A DNA stretch of 64,000 nucleotides, from NCBI GenBank assembly GCA_039810585.1, contig JBDHXF010000002.1, forward strand, positions 1 through 64,000, written 5' to 3'. A model generated the notes under the pieces. That model ran no database searches, was not told the DNA's origin, and saw only the letters and a list, made by a program, of their open reading frames with translations. How positions within the stretch are numbered: position 1 is the first letter of the stretch; each line of letters opens with the position of its first letter. Of the stretch, positions 35,707-43,495 are shown one piece after another. Origin of the DNA: JBBATK01 sp039810585. Its GTDB lineage: Bacteria > Bacteroidota > Ignavibacteria > Kapaibacteriales > NICIL-2. Both the position numbers and the translations under genes were made by a program.

Positions 35707-36075
35707 ATGTTCATCAACTTGGGAGCGATGGACGGTTTTGATCCCGGCAAACTGCTACGATTTCTCTGCGATGCCAGCAATCAGAAAAGCAGTGTGTTTG
35801 GTCGGATGGACATCAAGGATACCTACACCTTCATCGATGTGGATGCATCGGTAATGGCGAAGGTTGTTGCGTCGTTGCATGGGGAAGTGTACCGGGGACG
35901 ACGTATACGGGCAGATATCGACGGTGGACGTGGTCCATCGCATCGAGGTGGAGCTCCGGAGCGCGGCGGACGATATGAAGGACAACGTCCGCGCCAGCGC
36001 TTTACTTCAGAACGACTCGGCGGTCGCGGCAATGACCGTTCCGGTTCACGATCCTATGGCAAACGCCATGACTAG
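35707..36075 (+). CDS. DbpA-like RNA-binding domain protein, detached C-terminus of the upstream helicase
   Basis: 122 residues. MFINLGAMDGFDPGKLLRFL and the later VFGRMDIKDTYTFIDVD match the RRM-like DbpA/CsdA RNA-binding domain that normally ends DeaD helicases. An Arg/Gly-rich tail (GGRGPSHRGG, GGRYEGQRPRQR) follows. It is in the same frame as the helicase: the distance between the two ATGs is 1383 bases. The eight codons between the TGA and this ATG read ARKRGGSR, a linker-like sequence that looks coding. No strong Shine-Dalgarno precedes the ATG. It could be translated separately, by readthrough, or be a relic of a single-stop mutation. Confidence 0.75.
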   Translation: MFINLGAMDGFDPGKLLRFLCDASNQKSSVFGRMDIKDTYTFIDVDASVMAKVVASLHGEVYRGRRIRADIDGGRGPSHRGGAPERGGRYEGQRPRQRFTSERLGGRGNDRSGSRSYGKRHD

Positions 36076-36084
36076 TCGGTCTCG

Positions 36085-36108
36085 CCGTTCAGCGGAACGG
36101 TTGTTTCT
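36085..36108 (+). terminator. Hairpin after the RNA-binding domain gene
   Basis: CCGTTC-AGCG-GAACGG followed by TTGTTTCT, 9 bases past the stop at 36075. A six-pair perfect stem with a moderately T-rich tail; a reasonable intrinsic terminator for the helicase unit. Confidence 0.5.
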
Positions 36109-36282
36109 GTCTATTTCACGATCGCCTGGCGTCTCTCGACGTCATGGATTGCACTATGGATGACGTTTGCTCATCGCAGGCAGGGCTTTGGTCTTCACAG
36201 ACTTGAATGGCTGTACTGCCTGATCGAGAAAAAGTGAAAATCACGCTAAGATTTTGCGTCAGTGTTCGATACTTCCATCATT

Positions 36283-38136
36283 ATGGCAAAGAACAAGAAA
36301 CGCCCTTCACAGCCGGGTCAAACGAACAAGCCTACTCCGGCTACTTCACCCAAGTCGTCCAAACAATACTCCGGCAATCCTTGGTTTTGGTTGGCAGGTG
36401 TTGTGCTTATTGCAGCCATTTGCTTTTATCCGATGCTGAGCAACCAATTCACGAATTGGGATGATTTGTTCTACGTGTTGGAGAATAAGCTGTTAATCGG
36501 CCCTGACTACAAGAATATTTTTGACCTTGGTCATCCCGTCGTTTCGAACTACCACCCGCTCACGGTGTTGTCGCTGGCGTTTAACTACCAAGCAACACAA
36601 CTACAACCGTCCAGCTACTTGCTGACGAATTACATCCTTCACTTGATCAACTGTGTGTTGGTATTCTGGTTCATTCGCGAGCTTAGCAAAGGAAACTCGT
36701 GGGTTGCCGGATTTACGGCACTGGTATTTGCCATTCACCCTATGCACGTGGAATCGGTGGCATGGGTCTCCGAACGCAAGGATGTTCTGTACACGTTGTT
36801 CTTTCTTCTGTCGCTGATATCGTACCTGATGTACCGGAGGGACGAGAAGATCATACGTTTTGTGGCGTGCAACATCTTCTTCGTCCTATCTCTTCTTTCC
36901 AAACCGGCCGCAATAGTCCTCCCGTTGGTTCTCGTGGCAATTGACGTGTACGAGGGACGTGGAATATCGTCGAAGAGCATTATCCAAAAGTTACCGGCTT
37001 TTATCCTCGCAGCAATCTTTGCCATCATTACGCTGAAAATTCAGTCAGCCAAAGCGGTATCAAGCTTGGACAGCATCTCGTTAGCAGTGAGGCCGCTGTA
37101 TGCGTGTTATGCCTTAATGATTTACGCGTGGCGATTTTTCGTGCCCTATCCCCTGTCGGCTTACCATCCTTATCCACCGATGGATAACATGGGTTGGCCC
37201 GTGTACATTTCGCCGCTCGTTGTGCTTGCCTTGGTCGCGGCTGTGTGGAGATGGCGTAAGGACAGAGTGGTACTTTTTGCAGCATTGTTCTATGTCATCA
37301 ACCTCCTGCTTGTACTACAAATCGTCTCCTTTGGTAACACCATTGTTTCTGAGCGCTATACCTACGTGCCATATATCGGACTTGCCTTCCTGGTTGGGTC
37401 GGTACTCTCTCGACTTTCCCAAGGTCGAGTTGCATTGGCATCGGCTGCGGTGATCGTGGCGCTGGGCTTTGGCTATGTGAGTTTTGAGCGCACGCATGTG
37501 TGGCATGACAGCGACGCGTTATGGACCGATGTGCTCTCGCATTATCCATATACAAGTGTACCCCGTACGAATCGAGCAAATTACATCTCCACACTGGCGG
37601 CAGATCCCGCCTACGCTTCGCGTGCAGACGCCATGAATCGGCAATCACTGGCCGACTGTGATACTGCATTGCGTGTCGACCCGAAGCACATCCCCGGATA
37701 TCGCATTCGCGGCATCGTGCTCTTACGGCTCAATCGTCCGGCTGAAGCTTTGAAGGATGCAGAACAATTGAAAATTCTGGCACCGACGGAAGTGACAGGA
37801 TATAGCGTAGGAGGAACGGCAAATCTTCGCCTCGGTCACGGCCCGGAAGCACTAGCCGATTTCAACAAGGCGCTGCAAATCACACCGAACGATGCAGAAA
37901 TATTGAACAGTCGGGGCACGACCTTGTTCAATCTCTTCAAACGCTACAACGATGCGTTGGCCGACTTCAATTTGGCGCTCAGCATCAAGCAAGATGGCGG
38001 AACCTACCTCAATCGCTCGCGATGTTACTATATGTTGGGCGACCGGGAAAAGGCACAAGCCGACGCTCGCCGCGCACAACAATTGCACACGCCGGTGGGA
38101 GCGGACTATTTGCAACTCATCGGCTTGAATTCTTAA
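36283..38136 (+). CDS. GT-C-type membrane protein with C-terminal TPR repeats (TMTC-like)
   Basis: 617 residues from the ATG at 36283. After a Lys/Pro/Thr-rich N-terminus come about ten membrane helices (residues about 35-420), with early 'FTNWDDLFYVLEN' (the Asp pair expected in GT-C folds), 'YHPLTVLSLAFNY' and 'IHPMHVESVAWVSERKDVLY'. These phrases characterise bacterial relatives of TMTC/DUF1736 O-mannosyltransferase-like proteins. The C-terminal 180 residues form three to four TPRs (AEALKDAEQLKIL, PEALADFNKALQI, NDALADFNLALSI). It likely transfers a sugar from a lipid-linked donor in the periplasm; the acceptor is unknown. A terminator follows, so it may be transcribed apart from the downstream polysaccharide genes. 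Confidence 0.75.
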   Translation: MAKNKKRPSQPGQTNKPTPATSPKSSKQYSGNPWFWLAGVVLIAAICFYPMLSNQFTNWDDLFYVLENKLLIGPDYKNIFDLGHPVVSNYHPLTVLSLAFNYQATQLQPSSYLLTNYILHLINCVLVFWFIRELSKGNSWVAGFTALVFAIHPMHVESVAWVSERKDVLYTLFFLLSLISYLMYRRDEKIIRFVACNIFFVLSLLSKPAAIVLPLVLVAIDVYEGRGISSKSIIQKLPAFILAAIFAIITLKIQSAKAVSSLDSISLAVRPLYACYALMIYAWRFFVPYPLSAYHPYPPMDNMGWPVYISPLVVLALVAAVWRWRKDRVVLFAALFYVINLLLVLQIVSFGNTIVSERYTYVPYIGLAFLVGSVLSRLSQGRVALASAAVIVALGFGYVSFERTHVWHDSDALWTDVLSHYPYTSVPRTNRANYISTLAADPAYASRADAMNRQSLADCDTALRVDPKHIPGYRIRGIVLLRLNRPAEALKDAEQLKILAPTEVTGYSVGGTANLRLGHGPEALADFNKALQITPNDAEILNSRGTTLFNLFKRYNDALADFNLALSIKQDGGTYLNRSRCYYMLGDREKAQADARRAQQLHTPVGADYLQLIGLNS

Positions 38137-38162
38137 TTCGGGCGGGCGAAGCCCACCCGAAT
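38136..38162 (+). terminator. Strong hairpin between the TPR protein gene and wecB
   Basis: ATTCGGGCGGGC-GAA-GCCCACCCGAAT, twelve pairs with one mismatch and a GAA triloop, then TATTATC. It starts at the last base of the stop codon. Confidence 0.6.
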
Positions 38163-38206
38163 TATTATCACAGTGAGAAAAACACTACAGAACATCTCTG
38201 TCAGCT

Positions 38207-39319
38207 ATGAAACGAATCCTCAGTGTGGTCGGCGCTCGACCAAATTTCATGAAAGTAGCACCGCTGCATCGTGCTTTTGCCACGTACGCCGGAAAAGTGG
38301 AGCACAGTATTTGTCATACCGGTCAACATTACGACGCCAGTATGTCGGATGCCTTCTTTCAGGATTTGGAAATGCCGCAGCCCAGGTTCTTTCTGGGAGT
38401 AGGAAGCGGATCGCACGCGCAGCAAACGGCCAGAGTGATGGTGGAGTTTGAAAAAGTCCTGGAAGAATATGCGCCTGATCTCGTGATCGTCGTAGGCGAT
38501 GTCAACTCTACGATCGCCTGTGTGCTTACCGCCACCAAAATGCACATTGCAACAGCGCACGTGGAAGCAGGATTACGTTCCTTCGATCGCAGCATGCCGG
38601 AAGAAATCAATCGCATGGCGACAGATGCGATATGCGACTACTGCTTTGTAACGGAGCAAAGTGGAATGGACCACCTGACGCGCGAGGGGTGGCAGGCGAA
38701 CAGGGTGTTCTTTGTTGGAAACACGATGATTGATTCCTTGCACTACGCACTACCGAAAGCCAACCAAAGCACTATTGTGTCGGAACTCTCACTTCGCCCG
38801 AACGACTATGTGTTGATGACATTGCACCGACCGAGTAATGTTGATGACGAGGCTCAGCTCCGAATGCTATTGGAACTGTTCGCGGAGCTTAGTGCCGAGC
38901 GCCAAGTGGTGTTTCCGGTGCATCCTCGCACCAGAAAGAACATTCAAGATTTTGGACTTCAGCAGCTGGTGGACGTGCACGCCAATATCAAGCTCATCGA
39001 TCCGCAGGGATATATCAATTTCCTCTCGCTCATGAGCAATGCTGACTTTGTCATGACCGATTCCGGTGGCATTCAAGAGGAGACTACCGCTTTGCGGATA
39101 CCGTGCCTTACGCTGCGGACTACAACGGAGCGACCAAGTACAGTGGACATAGGGTCGAACATACTGCTCGATCCAAGTGCGGAAGCAATTCGCCGGGAAA
39201 TGAAGCTGCTGTTGAGCGGAAAGCGAAAGCAGGGACAAATCCCTCCACTGTGGGATGGGCATGCAGCGGAGAGAATTACTCGAGTAGTTGTCGACAGCAT
39301 TCTCGCCGTAGAGCACTGA
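38207..39319 (+). CDS. wecB: UDP-N-acetylglucosamine 2-epimerase (non-hydrolysing)
   Basis: 370 residues, typical length. It has the WecB GT-B-like fold, with the opening VVGARPNFMKVAPLHRA, 'CHTGQHYDASMSD', 'VGDVNSTIACVLTA', 'AHVEAGLRSFDRSMPEEINR' and the late 'TDSGGIQEETTAL', which binds the UDP moiety. It interconverts UDP-GlcNAc and UDP-ManNAc and supplies ManNAc-type residues for surface polysaccharide. It sits at the start of a locus of export and glycosyltransferase genes. Confidence 0.95.
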   Translation: MKRILSVVGARPNFMKVAPLHRAFATYAGKVEHSICHTGQHYDASMSDAFFQDLEMPQPRFFLGVGSGSHAQQTARVMVEFEKVLEEYAPDLVIVVGDVNSTIACVLTATKMHIATAHVEAGLRSFDRSMPEEINRMATDAICDYCFVTEQSGMDHLTREGWQANRVFFVGNTMIDSLHYALPKANQSTIVSELSLRPNDYVLMTLHRPSNVDDEAQLRMLLELFAELSAERQVVFPVHPRTRKNIQDFGLQQLVDVHANIKLIDPQGYINFLSLMSNADFVMTDSGGIQEETTALRIPCLTLRTTTERPSTVDIGSNILLDPSAEAIRREMKLLLSGKRKQGQIPPLWDGHAAERITRVVVDSILAVEH

Positions 39320-39546
39320 CATGGAATCGTCGTTTTTTGGCTGAATTAACAGATTTTTGAGACGTATATCGCCTTAGCACCTCCCGCAATCCTCTGCTTT
39401 TTTCGCATTTATTCACTATTTTGCGCTGCTGTAATCACCTATTCCCCATTGGCAGACCGAGTACTGTCCTCTGTACTTGTTACCTGAAGCACTCTGCACG
39501 ATGATTTGATTGCTACTCTCTATTGTCCACTCTTCTGGAATTTTCC

Positions 39547-41289
39547 GTGCGCCATTTGTTGAAGCAAAGCATTGCCTTGTTGTTCTGTATTGTACCGATT
39601 TCTCTTTGGAGTCAAACGTCGTCGACCGGAAGCTCTCTTTTCGACATGGAGAAAATGTTGGGTGCTTCACAAACAAAGGCATCGATGGAGGCCGCACAGC
39701 GCTCAGAAACTTATGCAGCGGATAATGTGATCGATGCCCGTTATTACCACATCGGTCCGGGCGACGTCTTGTCCTTCTTGAAAATGGATGCCGCCGCCAC
39801 TGAGGAGACTATGGTGGTGAGTCCGGAGAATATGGTGTTTGTTCCTCGACTCGGGGCTATTTCGGCGGTGGGGATGACATTGGCACAATTGCGCGACAGC
39901 ATAGTGGCGTTGCAACATGCTCGAACTCCATCGATACAGCTGTTTATTGGATTGCGAAAGGCACGTCAGGTTTATGTCACCATTCGCGGTAGCGTCTTAT
40001 CTCCCGGTGTTTACACCCTTCCGGCATCGCTCAGTGTGAGTACGGCAATTAAACTGGCGATGCAAATCAAGCAAACGATTAGTGACCCTAACGCGTTGAG
40101 ACAGGCGGCAGCAATTATGGGTCAGCCCGAGAATTCGTCGCCGGCAGCGAGTATACGTCAACGTACGTCTCTCCTTCCCGCGTCGGTGGCGCGAAACATT
40201 GTAGTCAATCACAGCGACCACAGCTCAGAACTCTGTGATCTGCAGCGAGCTGAGACGATGAACTCAGCGGTGGACGATCCGTATTTGCGTGAGGGCGACG
40301 AAATTTTTGTGCCGAACGATCTCATCAGTGCTGCCACCATGAGTATTGCCGGTGGGGTTTCGCAGGCTACAACAACCGTGTATAAAAAGGGCGATAAAAT
40401 CTCGTTTCTCTTGAAGCTTGGTGGGCATTGCACAAATCTTGCCGCGCCGTCGCGAGCTCGTCTAATGCGCGACGGTAAGGAAACAGAGTTGACGATCGAC
40501 GACCAACTCAACTTGCAAAGTGCCGATATGGACGCGCAGCCCGGCGATTTGATTATCGTCGATCAAGACGTGCCGGAGCGCAACCAACGATATGGTTCCG
40601 TTACCATTAGTGGAGAGGTGGTTCATCCTGGGGTGATGCCCATCGAACAAAATGTGACGAAGGTCAAGGAGATTATCGATAAAGCAGGTGGTTGCACTCC
40701 GGATGCATCGCTCAACATGGCTTATGTGTTGCGACGCGAAAAGGGCGTCGAGTCGGTGATACAAAACGACTATATCGAACGCTTGAAAAAGCTACAGTAC
40801 TCGAACTTGTTGATGGAGGATACTGTTCGCTTTGCCATCGACGAGTATGCTCGCAAACCAATAGTGGCGTGTAATCTTGCAAAGGCAATTTCTAATCCGG
40901 ACGGTCAGGACAATGTGGTATTGCAAGACGGAGATTATGTCGTCATACCAAAAAATCCTAATTCCGTGTTTGTGTACGGTCAGGTTCGAAGTGGCGGATA
41001 TTTCAAGTATGTGAGCGGCAAATCGTTGGAGCAATACGTTGCAGATGCCGGTGGATTTACATCGAATGCCGATAGAGGCCGGGAGAGAGTAATCAAGGCA
41101 AGAACCGGAGTTTGGCTCAAGGCAGAAGAAACTACTATCGAAGCTGGCGACCGTATTTATGTGCCGCATCCGCCGGACGAACCGCTCAGCCAACAAGTAC
41201 AAAAAACCGCCAGCTATGTTTCCATTGGAGTAGCAATCATCAACGTATTGTTCTCGATGATTAGCGTGTACCTCGCTCTTAAAAAATAG
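39547..41289 (+). CDS. SLBB-domain polysaccharide export outer-membrane protein (Wza-like)
   Basis: About 580 residues. The GTG at 39547 gives a clean signal peptide (RHLLKQSIALLFCIVPISLWSQ); the TTG at 39523 would add eight residues. A poly-export domain (YHIGPGDVLSFLKMD) is followed by several SLBB-like beta-grasp units, for example VTIRGSVLSPGVYTLPASLS, VTISGEVVHPGVMPI and VYGQVRSGGYFKYVSGKSL. The C-terminus carries a membrane helix (SIGVAIINVLFSMISVYLAL). Such proteins form the outer-membrane or periplasmic part of capsule and exopolysaccharide exporters. The partner Wzc-type chain-length kinase is not in the window. Two bases separate it from the sugar transferase gene. Confidence 0.85.
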   Translation: MRHLLKQSIALLFCIVPISLWSQTSSTGSSLFDMEKMLGASQTKASMEAAQRSETYAADNVIDARYYHIGPGDVLSFLKMDAAATEETMVVSPENMVFVPRLGAISAVGMTLAQLRDSIVALQHARTPSIQLFIGLRKARQVYVTIRGSVLSPGVYTLPASLSVSTAIKLAMQIKQTISDPNALRQAAAIMGQPENSSPAASIRQRTSLLPASVARNIVVNHSDHSSELCDLQRAETMNSAVDDPYLREGDEIFVPNDLISAATMSIAGGVSQATTTVYKKGDKISFLLKLGGHCTNLAAPSRARLMRDGKETELTIDDQLNLQSADMDAQPGDLIIVDQDVPERNQRYGSVTISGEVVHPGVMPIEQNVTKVKEIIDKAGGCTPDASLNMAYVLRREKGVESVIQNDYIERLKKLQYSNLLMEDTVRFAIDEYARKPIVACNLAKAISNPDGQDNVVLQDGDYVVIPKNPNSVFVYGQVRSGGYFKYVSGKSLEQYVADAGGFTSNADRGRERVIKARTGVWLKAEETTIEAGDRIYVPHPPDEPLSQQVQKTASYVSIGVAIINVLFSMISVYLALKK

Positions 41290-41291
41290 GT

Positions 41292-42788
41292 GTGACGCAA
41301 CCACAGAGTCATAAGGGTTTTTCGGCAGATGCCACTATTCCTGGTGTTGACGGAATTCATGGTGAGCATCATAGCGCAAGCGTTTTGGAAACGTTGAGTC
41401 AGCGTTTTGGAGTTCCCACCACCTTTCAGATGGTAAGCGATGCGCTCGCTATCGCACTCACCTTCGTGGTGTTTTACTTTGTCAAGCTCTCGTCTTCGCA
41501 CTCCCATCCACTCGTGGGAACGACCGAGTTTTTCGTGACGGTCTTGAGCAGTAGCGTTGTATTCTGGATGGCGGTCTTTTGGTTAGGCGGATTGTACAAG
41601 AATTGGTACATCCGTTCCCCCTTCGACGAGTTTTTTGCGGTTCTAAAGTCCAGTATGGCAGCCGGCGCGATCGCGCTGGTTGCAATGTCGATGGATAGCG
41701 GATATCTCCGCGTAAAGTTTATCCCATACGTGCTCTTGCTTATTGCTTTTGTGTGCAGTAGCCGTCTTATTACACGCCGCTTTCAGCGGCTTCTACGTGT
41801 TCGGGGAACCATTTCATTGCCCACAGTGCTGGTAGGACGAATGGACAAATTGAAGAATCTCCTGTTACAGGTTGAGCTGGAACCTGCGTGGGGCTATCGG
41901 ATAATAGGTGTTGTGCTACAAGATACGTCTGAGACAGTGGGTGACGAATGGAACATTCCGGTCTTAGGTTCAGTGGCGCAATTGGACAGGATTTTGAATA
42001 CGGTCAAACCAACGACGATGCTTGTAGCGCTGGGATCGACGGATCACGACTTGATGTTAGAGATTGTATCCAGCGCGAGCGACCGTGATATCAGTGTAAA
42101 GATAGAACCGGATTTGTATGAAATCGTCACCGGCCAAGTAAAGACGCTCCAGATCTATGGCTCCCCGCTTATCGAGGTAAACCCTGAATTGCTGCGCCCG
42201 TGGCAGCAGGCAGTAAAGCGATTATTTGACGTTGTATTCAGCGCGTCTGTCCTCTTGATAGGCATGCCAATCTGGTTGCTTATCGCAGCCATCGTCAAGT
42301 GGGAATCGCGGGGGCCGGCTTTGTTTTCGCAGCCGCGGGTTGGACGTCATGGACAAGAATTTCGCATTTACAAGTTTCGCTCGATGGTCGTCGACGCGGA
42401 GAAGGCAGGACAACAGTGGACAAAAATTGGCGATCCTCGTGTAACCCGTTTCGGGTATTTTATTCGTCGGACGCACTTAGATGAAATTCCGCAAATGTGG
42501 AATATCCTTATCGGTGATATGAGTCTGGTTGGGCCGCGGCCAGAACAACCAAAGTATGTCGATCTGTTTTCCAAGAGTATTCCATACTATAACAGGCGTC
42601 ACAAGGTTCGTCCGGGACTAACCGGTTGGTGGCAAGTCAAATACACGTCGTACCACGAAACACTTGAGGAAATTCAAGATCGCATTCGATTTGATTTCTT
42701 CTACATCGAGAACATGTCATTACGACTGGATTTCGAAATCATAGTGCGTACGGTTTTTCTCATGTTTCGCGGACACGGTCAAGCTTGA
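41292..42788 (+). CDS. Polyprenyl-phosphate sugar-1-phosphate transferase (WbaP/CpsE type)
   Basis: 498 residues from a GTG. The N-terminal half has about five membrane helices and a CoA-binding-3-like Rossmann domain (about 180-300). The C-terminal bacterial sugar-transferase domain is complete: 'KRLFDVVFSASVLLIG', 'GPALFSQPRVGRHGQEFRIY', 'KFRSMVVDAEKAG' and 'RRTHLDEIPQMWNILIGDMS' with the catalytic Asp-Glu, then 'VGPRPEQP' and 'VRPGLTGWWQV'. It moves a sugar-1-phosphate onto undecaprenyl phosphate, the committed step of repeat-unit synthesis on the inner leaflet. The sugar is unknown. Its stop overlaps the next gene's start (TGATG). Confidence 0.92.
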   Translation: MTQPQSHKGFSADATIPGVDGIHGEHHSASVLETLSQRFGVPTTFQMVSDALAIALTFVVFYFVKLSSSHSHPLVGTTEFFVTVLSSSVVFWMAVFWLGGLYKNWYIRSPFDEFFAVLKSSMAAGAIALVAMSMDSGYLRVKFIPYVLLLIAFVCSSRLITRRFQRLLRVRGTISLPTVLVGRMDKLKNLLLQVELEPAWGYRIIGVVLQDTSETVGDEWNIPVLGSVAQLDRILNTVKPTTMLVALGSTDHDLMLEIVSSASDRDISVKIEPDLYEIVTGQVKTLQIYGSPLIEVNPELLRPWQQAVKRLFDVVFSASVLLIGMPIWLLIAAIVKWESRGPALFSQPRVGRHGQEFRIYKFRSMVVDAEKAGQQWTKIGDPRVTRFGYFIRRTHLDEIPQMWNILIGDMSLVGPRPEQPKYVDLFSKSIPYYNRRHKVRPGLTGWWQVKYTSYHETLEEIQDRIRFDFFYIENMSLRLDFEIIVRTVFLMFRGHGQA

Positions 42789-43495
42789 TGAATTCCATCG
42801 TCGTCATTCCAACCTATAACGAGCTCGGCAACATTGACAATATCCTCAATGCCATTCACGATGTCGTTCCGGAAATGCACATTCTCATTGTGGACGACAG
42901 CTCTCCGGATGGCACGGCAGACGTTGTGCGTCGGCGCATGGAACACGACGATCGTCTCCATTTGCTCGAGAGACCAATCAAGAACGGCTTAGGCACGGCC
43001 TATTGCGAAGGTTTTGCCATGGCACTGCACCTCAATTTTGATCGCGTATGCCAGATGGACGCGGATTTCTCCCATAATCCGGCAGTGTTGAAGCAGTTTC
43101 TTGCCGAGCTGGAGCATGCCGACGTGGTGATTGGCTCTCGCTACTATAGCGGTGTAAACGTTGTCAACTGGCCCATGAGCCGCCTGATCCTGAGTTACAC
43201 AGCCAATCTATACACGCGTTTGGTAACAGGAATGCCCATAAAAGATGCTACCGGTGGTTTCAAGGGATTTCGTGCCGATCTATTGCGTAAAATTGATCTG
43301 ACAAAAATTCGGTCGAATGGATACGCCTTCCAGATTGAAATGAACTTCCGCGCTTGGCGCTTAGGCGCTCGGATGAAAGAGCTCAGTATTGTATTTGTTG
43401 ACCGTGTGAATGGCGAGTCGAAAATGAGTAAGAACATCATTTTTGAGGCGGCTACCCTTGTATGGAAGCTGCGCTTGTCCACCCTCTTTTCTTAA
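42788..43495 (+). CDS. GT2 family glycosyltransferase, dolichyl-phosphate mannosyltransferase-like
   Basis: 235 residues. It has the GT-A fold opening IVVIPTYNELGNIDNIL, the DDSSPDGT nucleotide-binding segment, the DxD-type metal motif in QMDADFSHNP, GSRYYSGVNVVNWP and the DATGGFKGF block seen in DPM1-type enzymes. No C-terminal membrane helices are present, so it is the short soluble form. It likely makes a polyprenyl-phosphate-linked sugar used by GT-C enzymes such as the TMTC-like protein at 36283. The start ATG overlaps the upstream stop by one base and the stop overlaps the next ATG (TAATG). Confidence 0.88.
   Translation: MNSIVVIPTYNELGNIDNILNAIHDVVPEMHILIVDDSSPDGTADVVRRRMEHDDRLHLLERPIKNGLGTAYCEGFAMALHLNFDRVCQMDADFSHNPAVLKQFLAELEHADVVIGSRYYSGVNVVNWPMSRLILSYTANLYTRLVTGMPIKDATGGFKGFRADLLRKIDLTKIRSNGYAFQIEMNFRAWRLGARMKELSIVFVDRVNGESKMSKNIIFEAATLVWKLRLSTLFS

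Noticed and set aside
43462..43494. Upstream start for the GT2 fusion
   Set aside because: It would overlap the DPM1-like gene by 34 bases; the ATG at 43495 overlaps its stop by one base, matching the coupling seen at neighbouring junctions.
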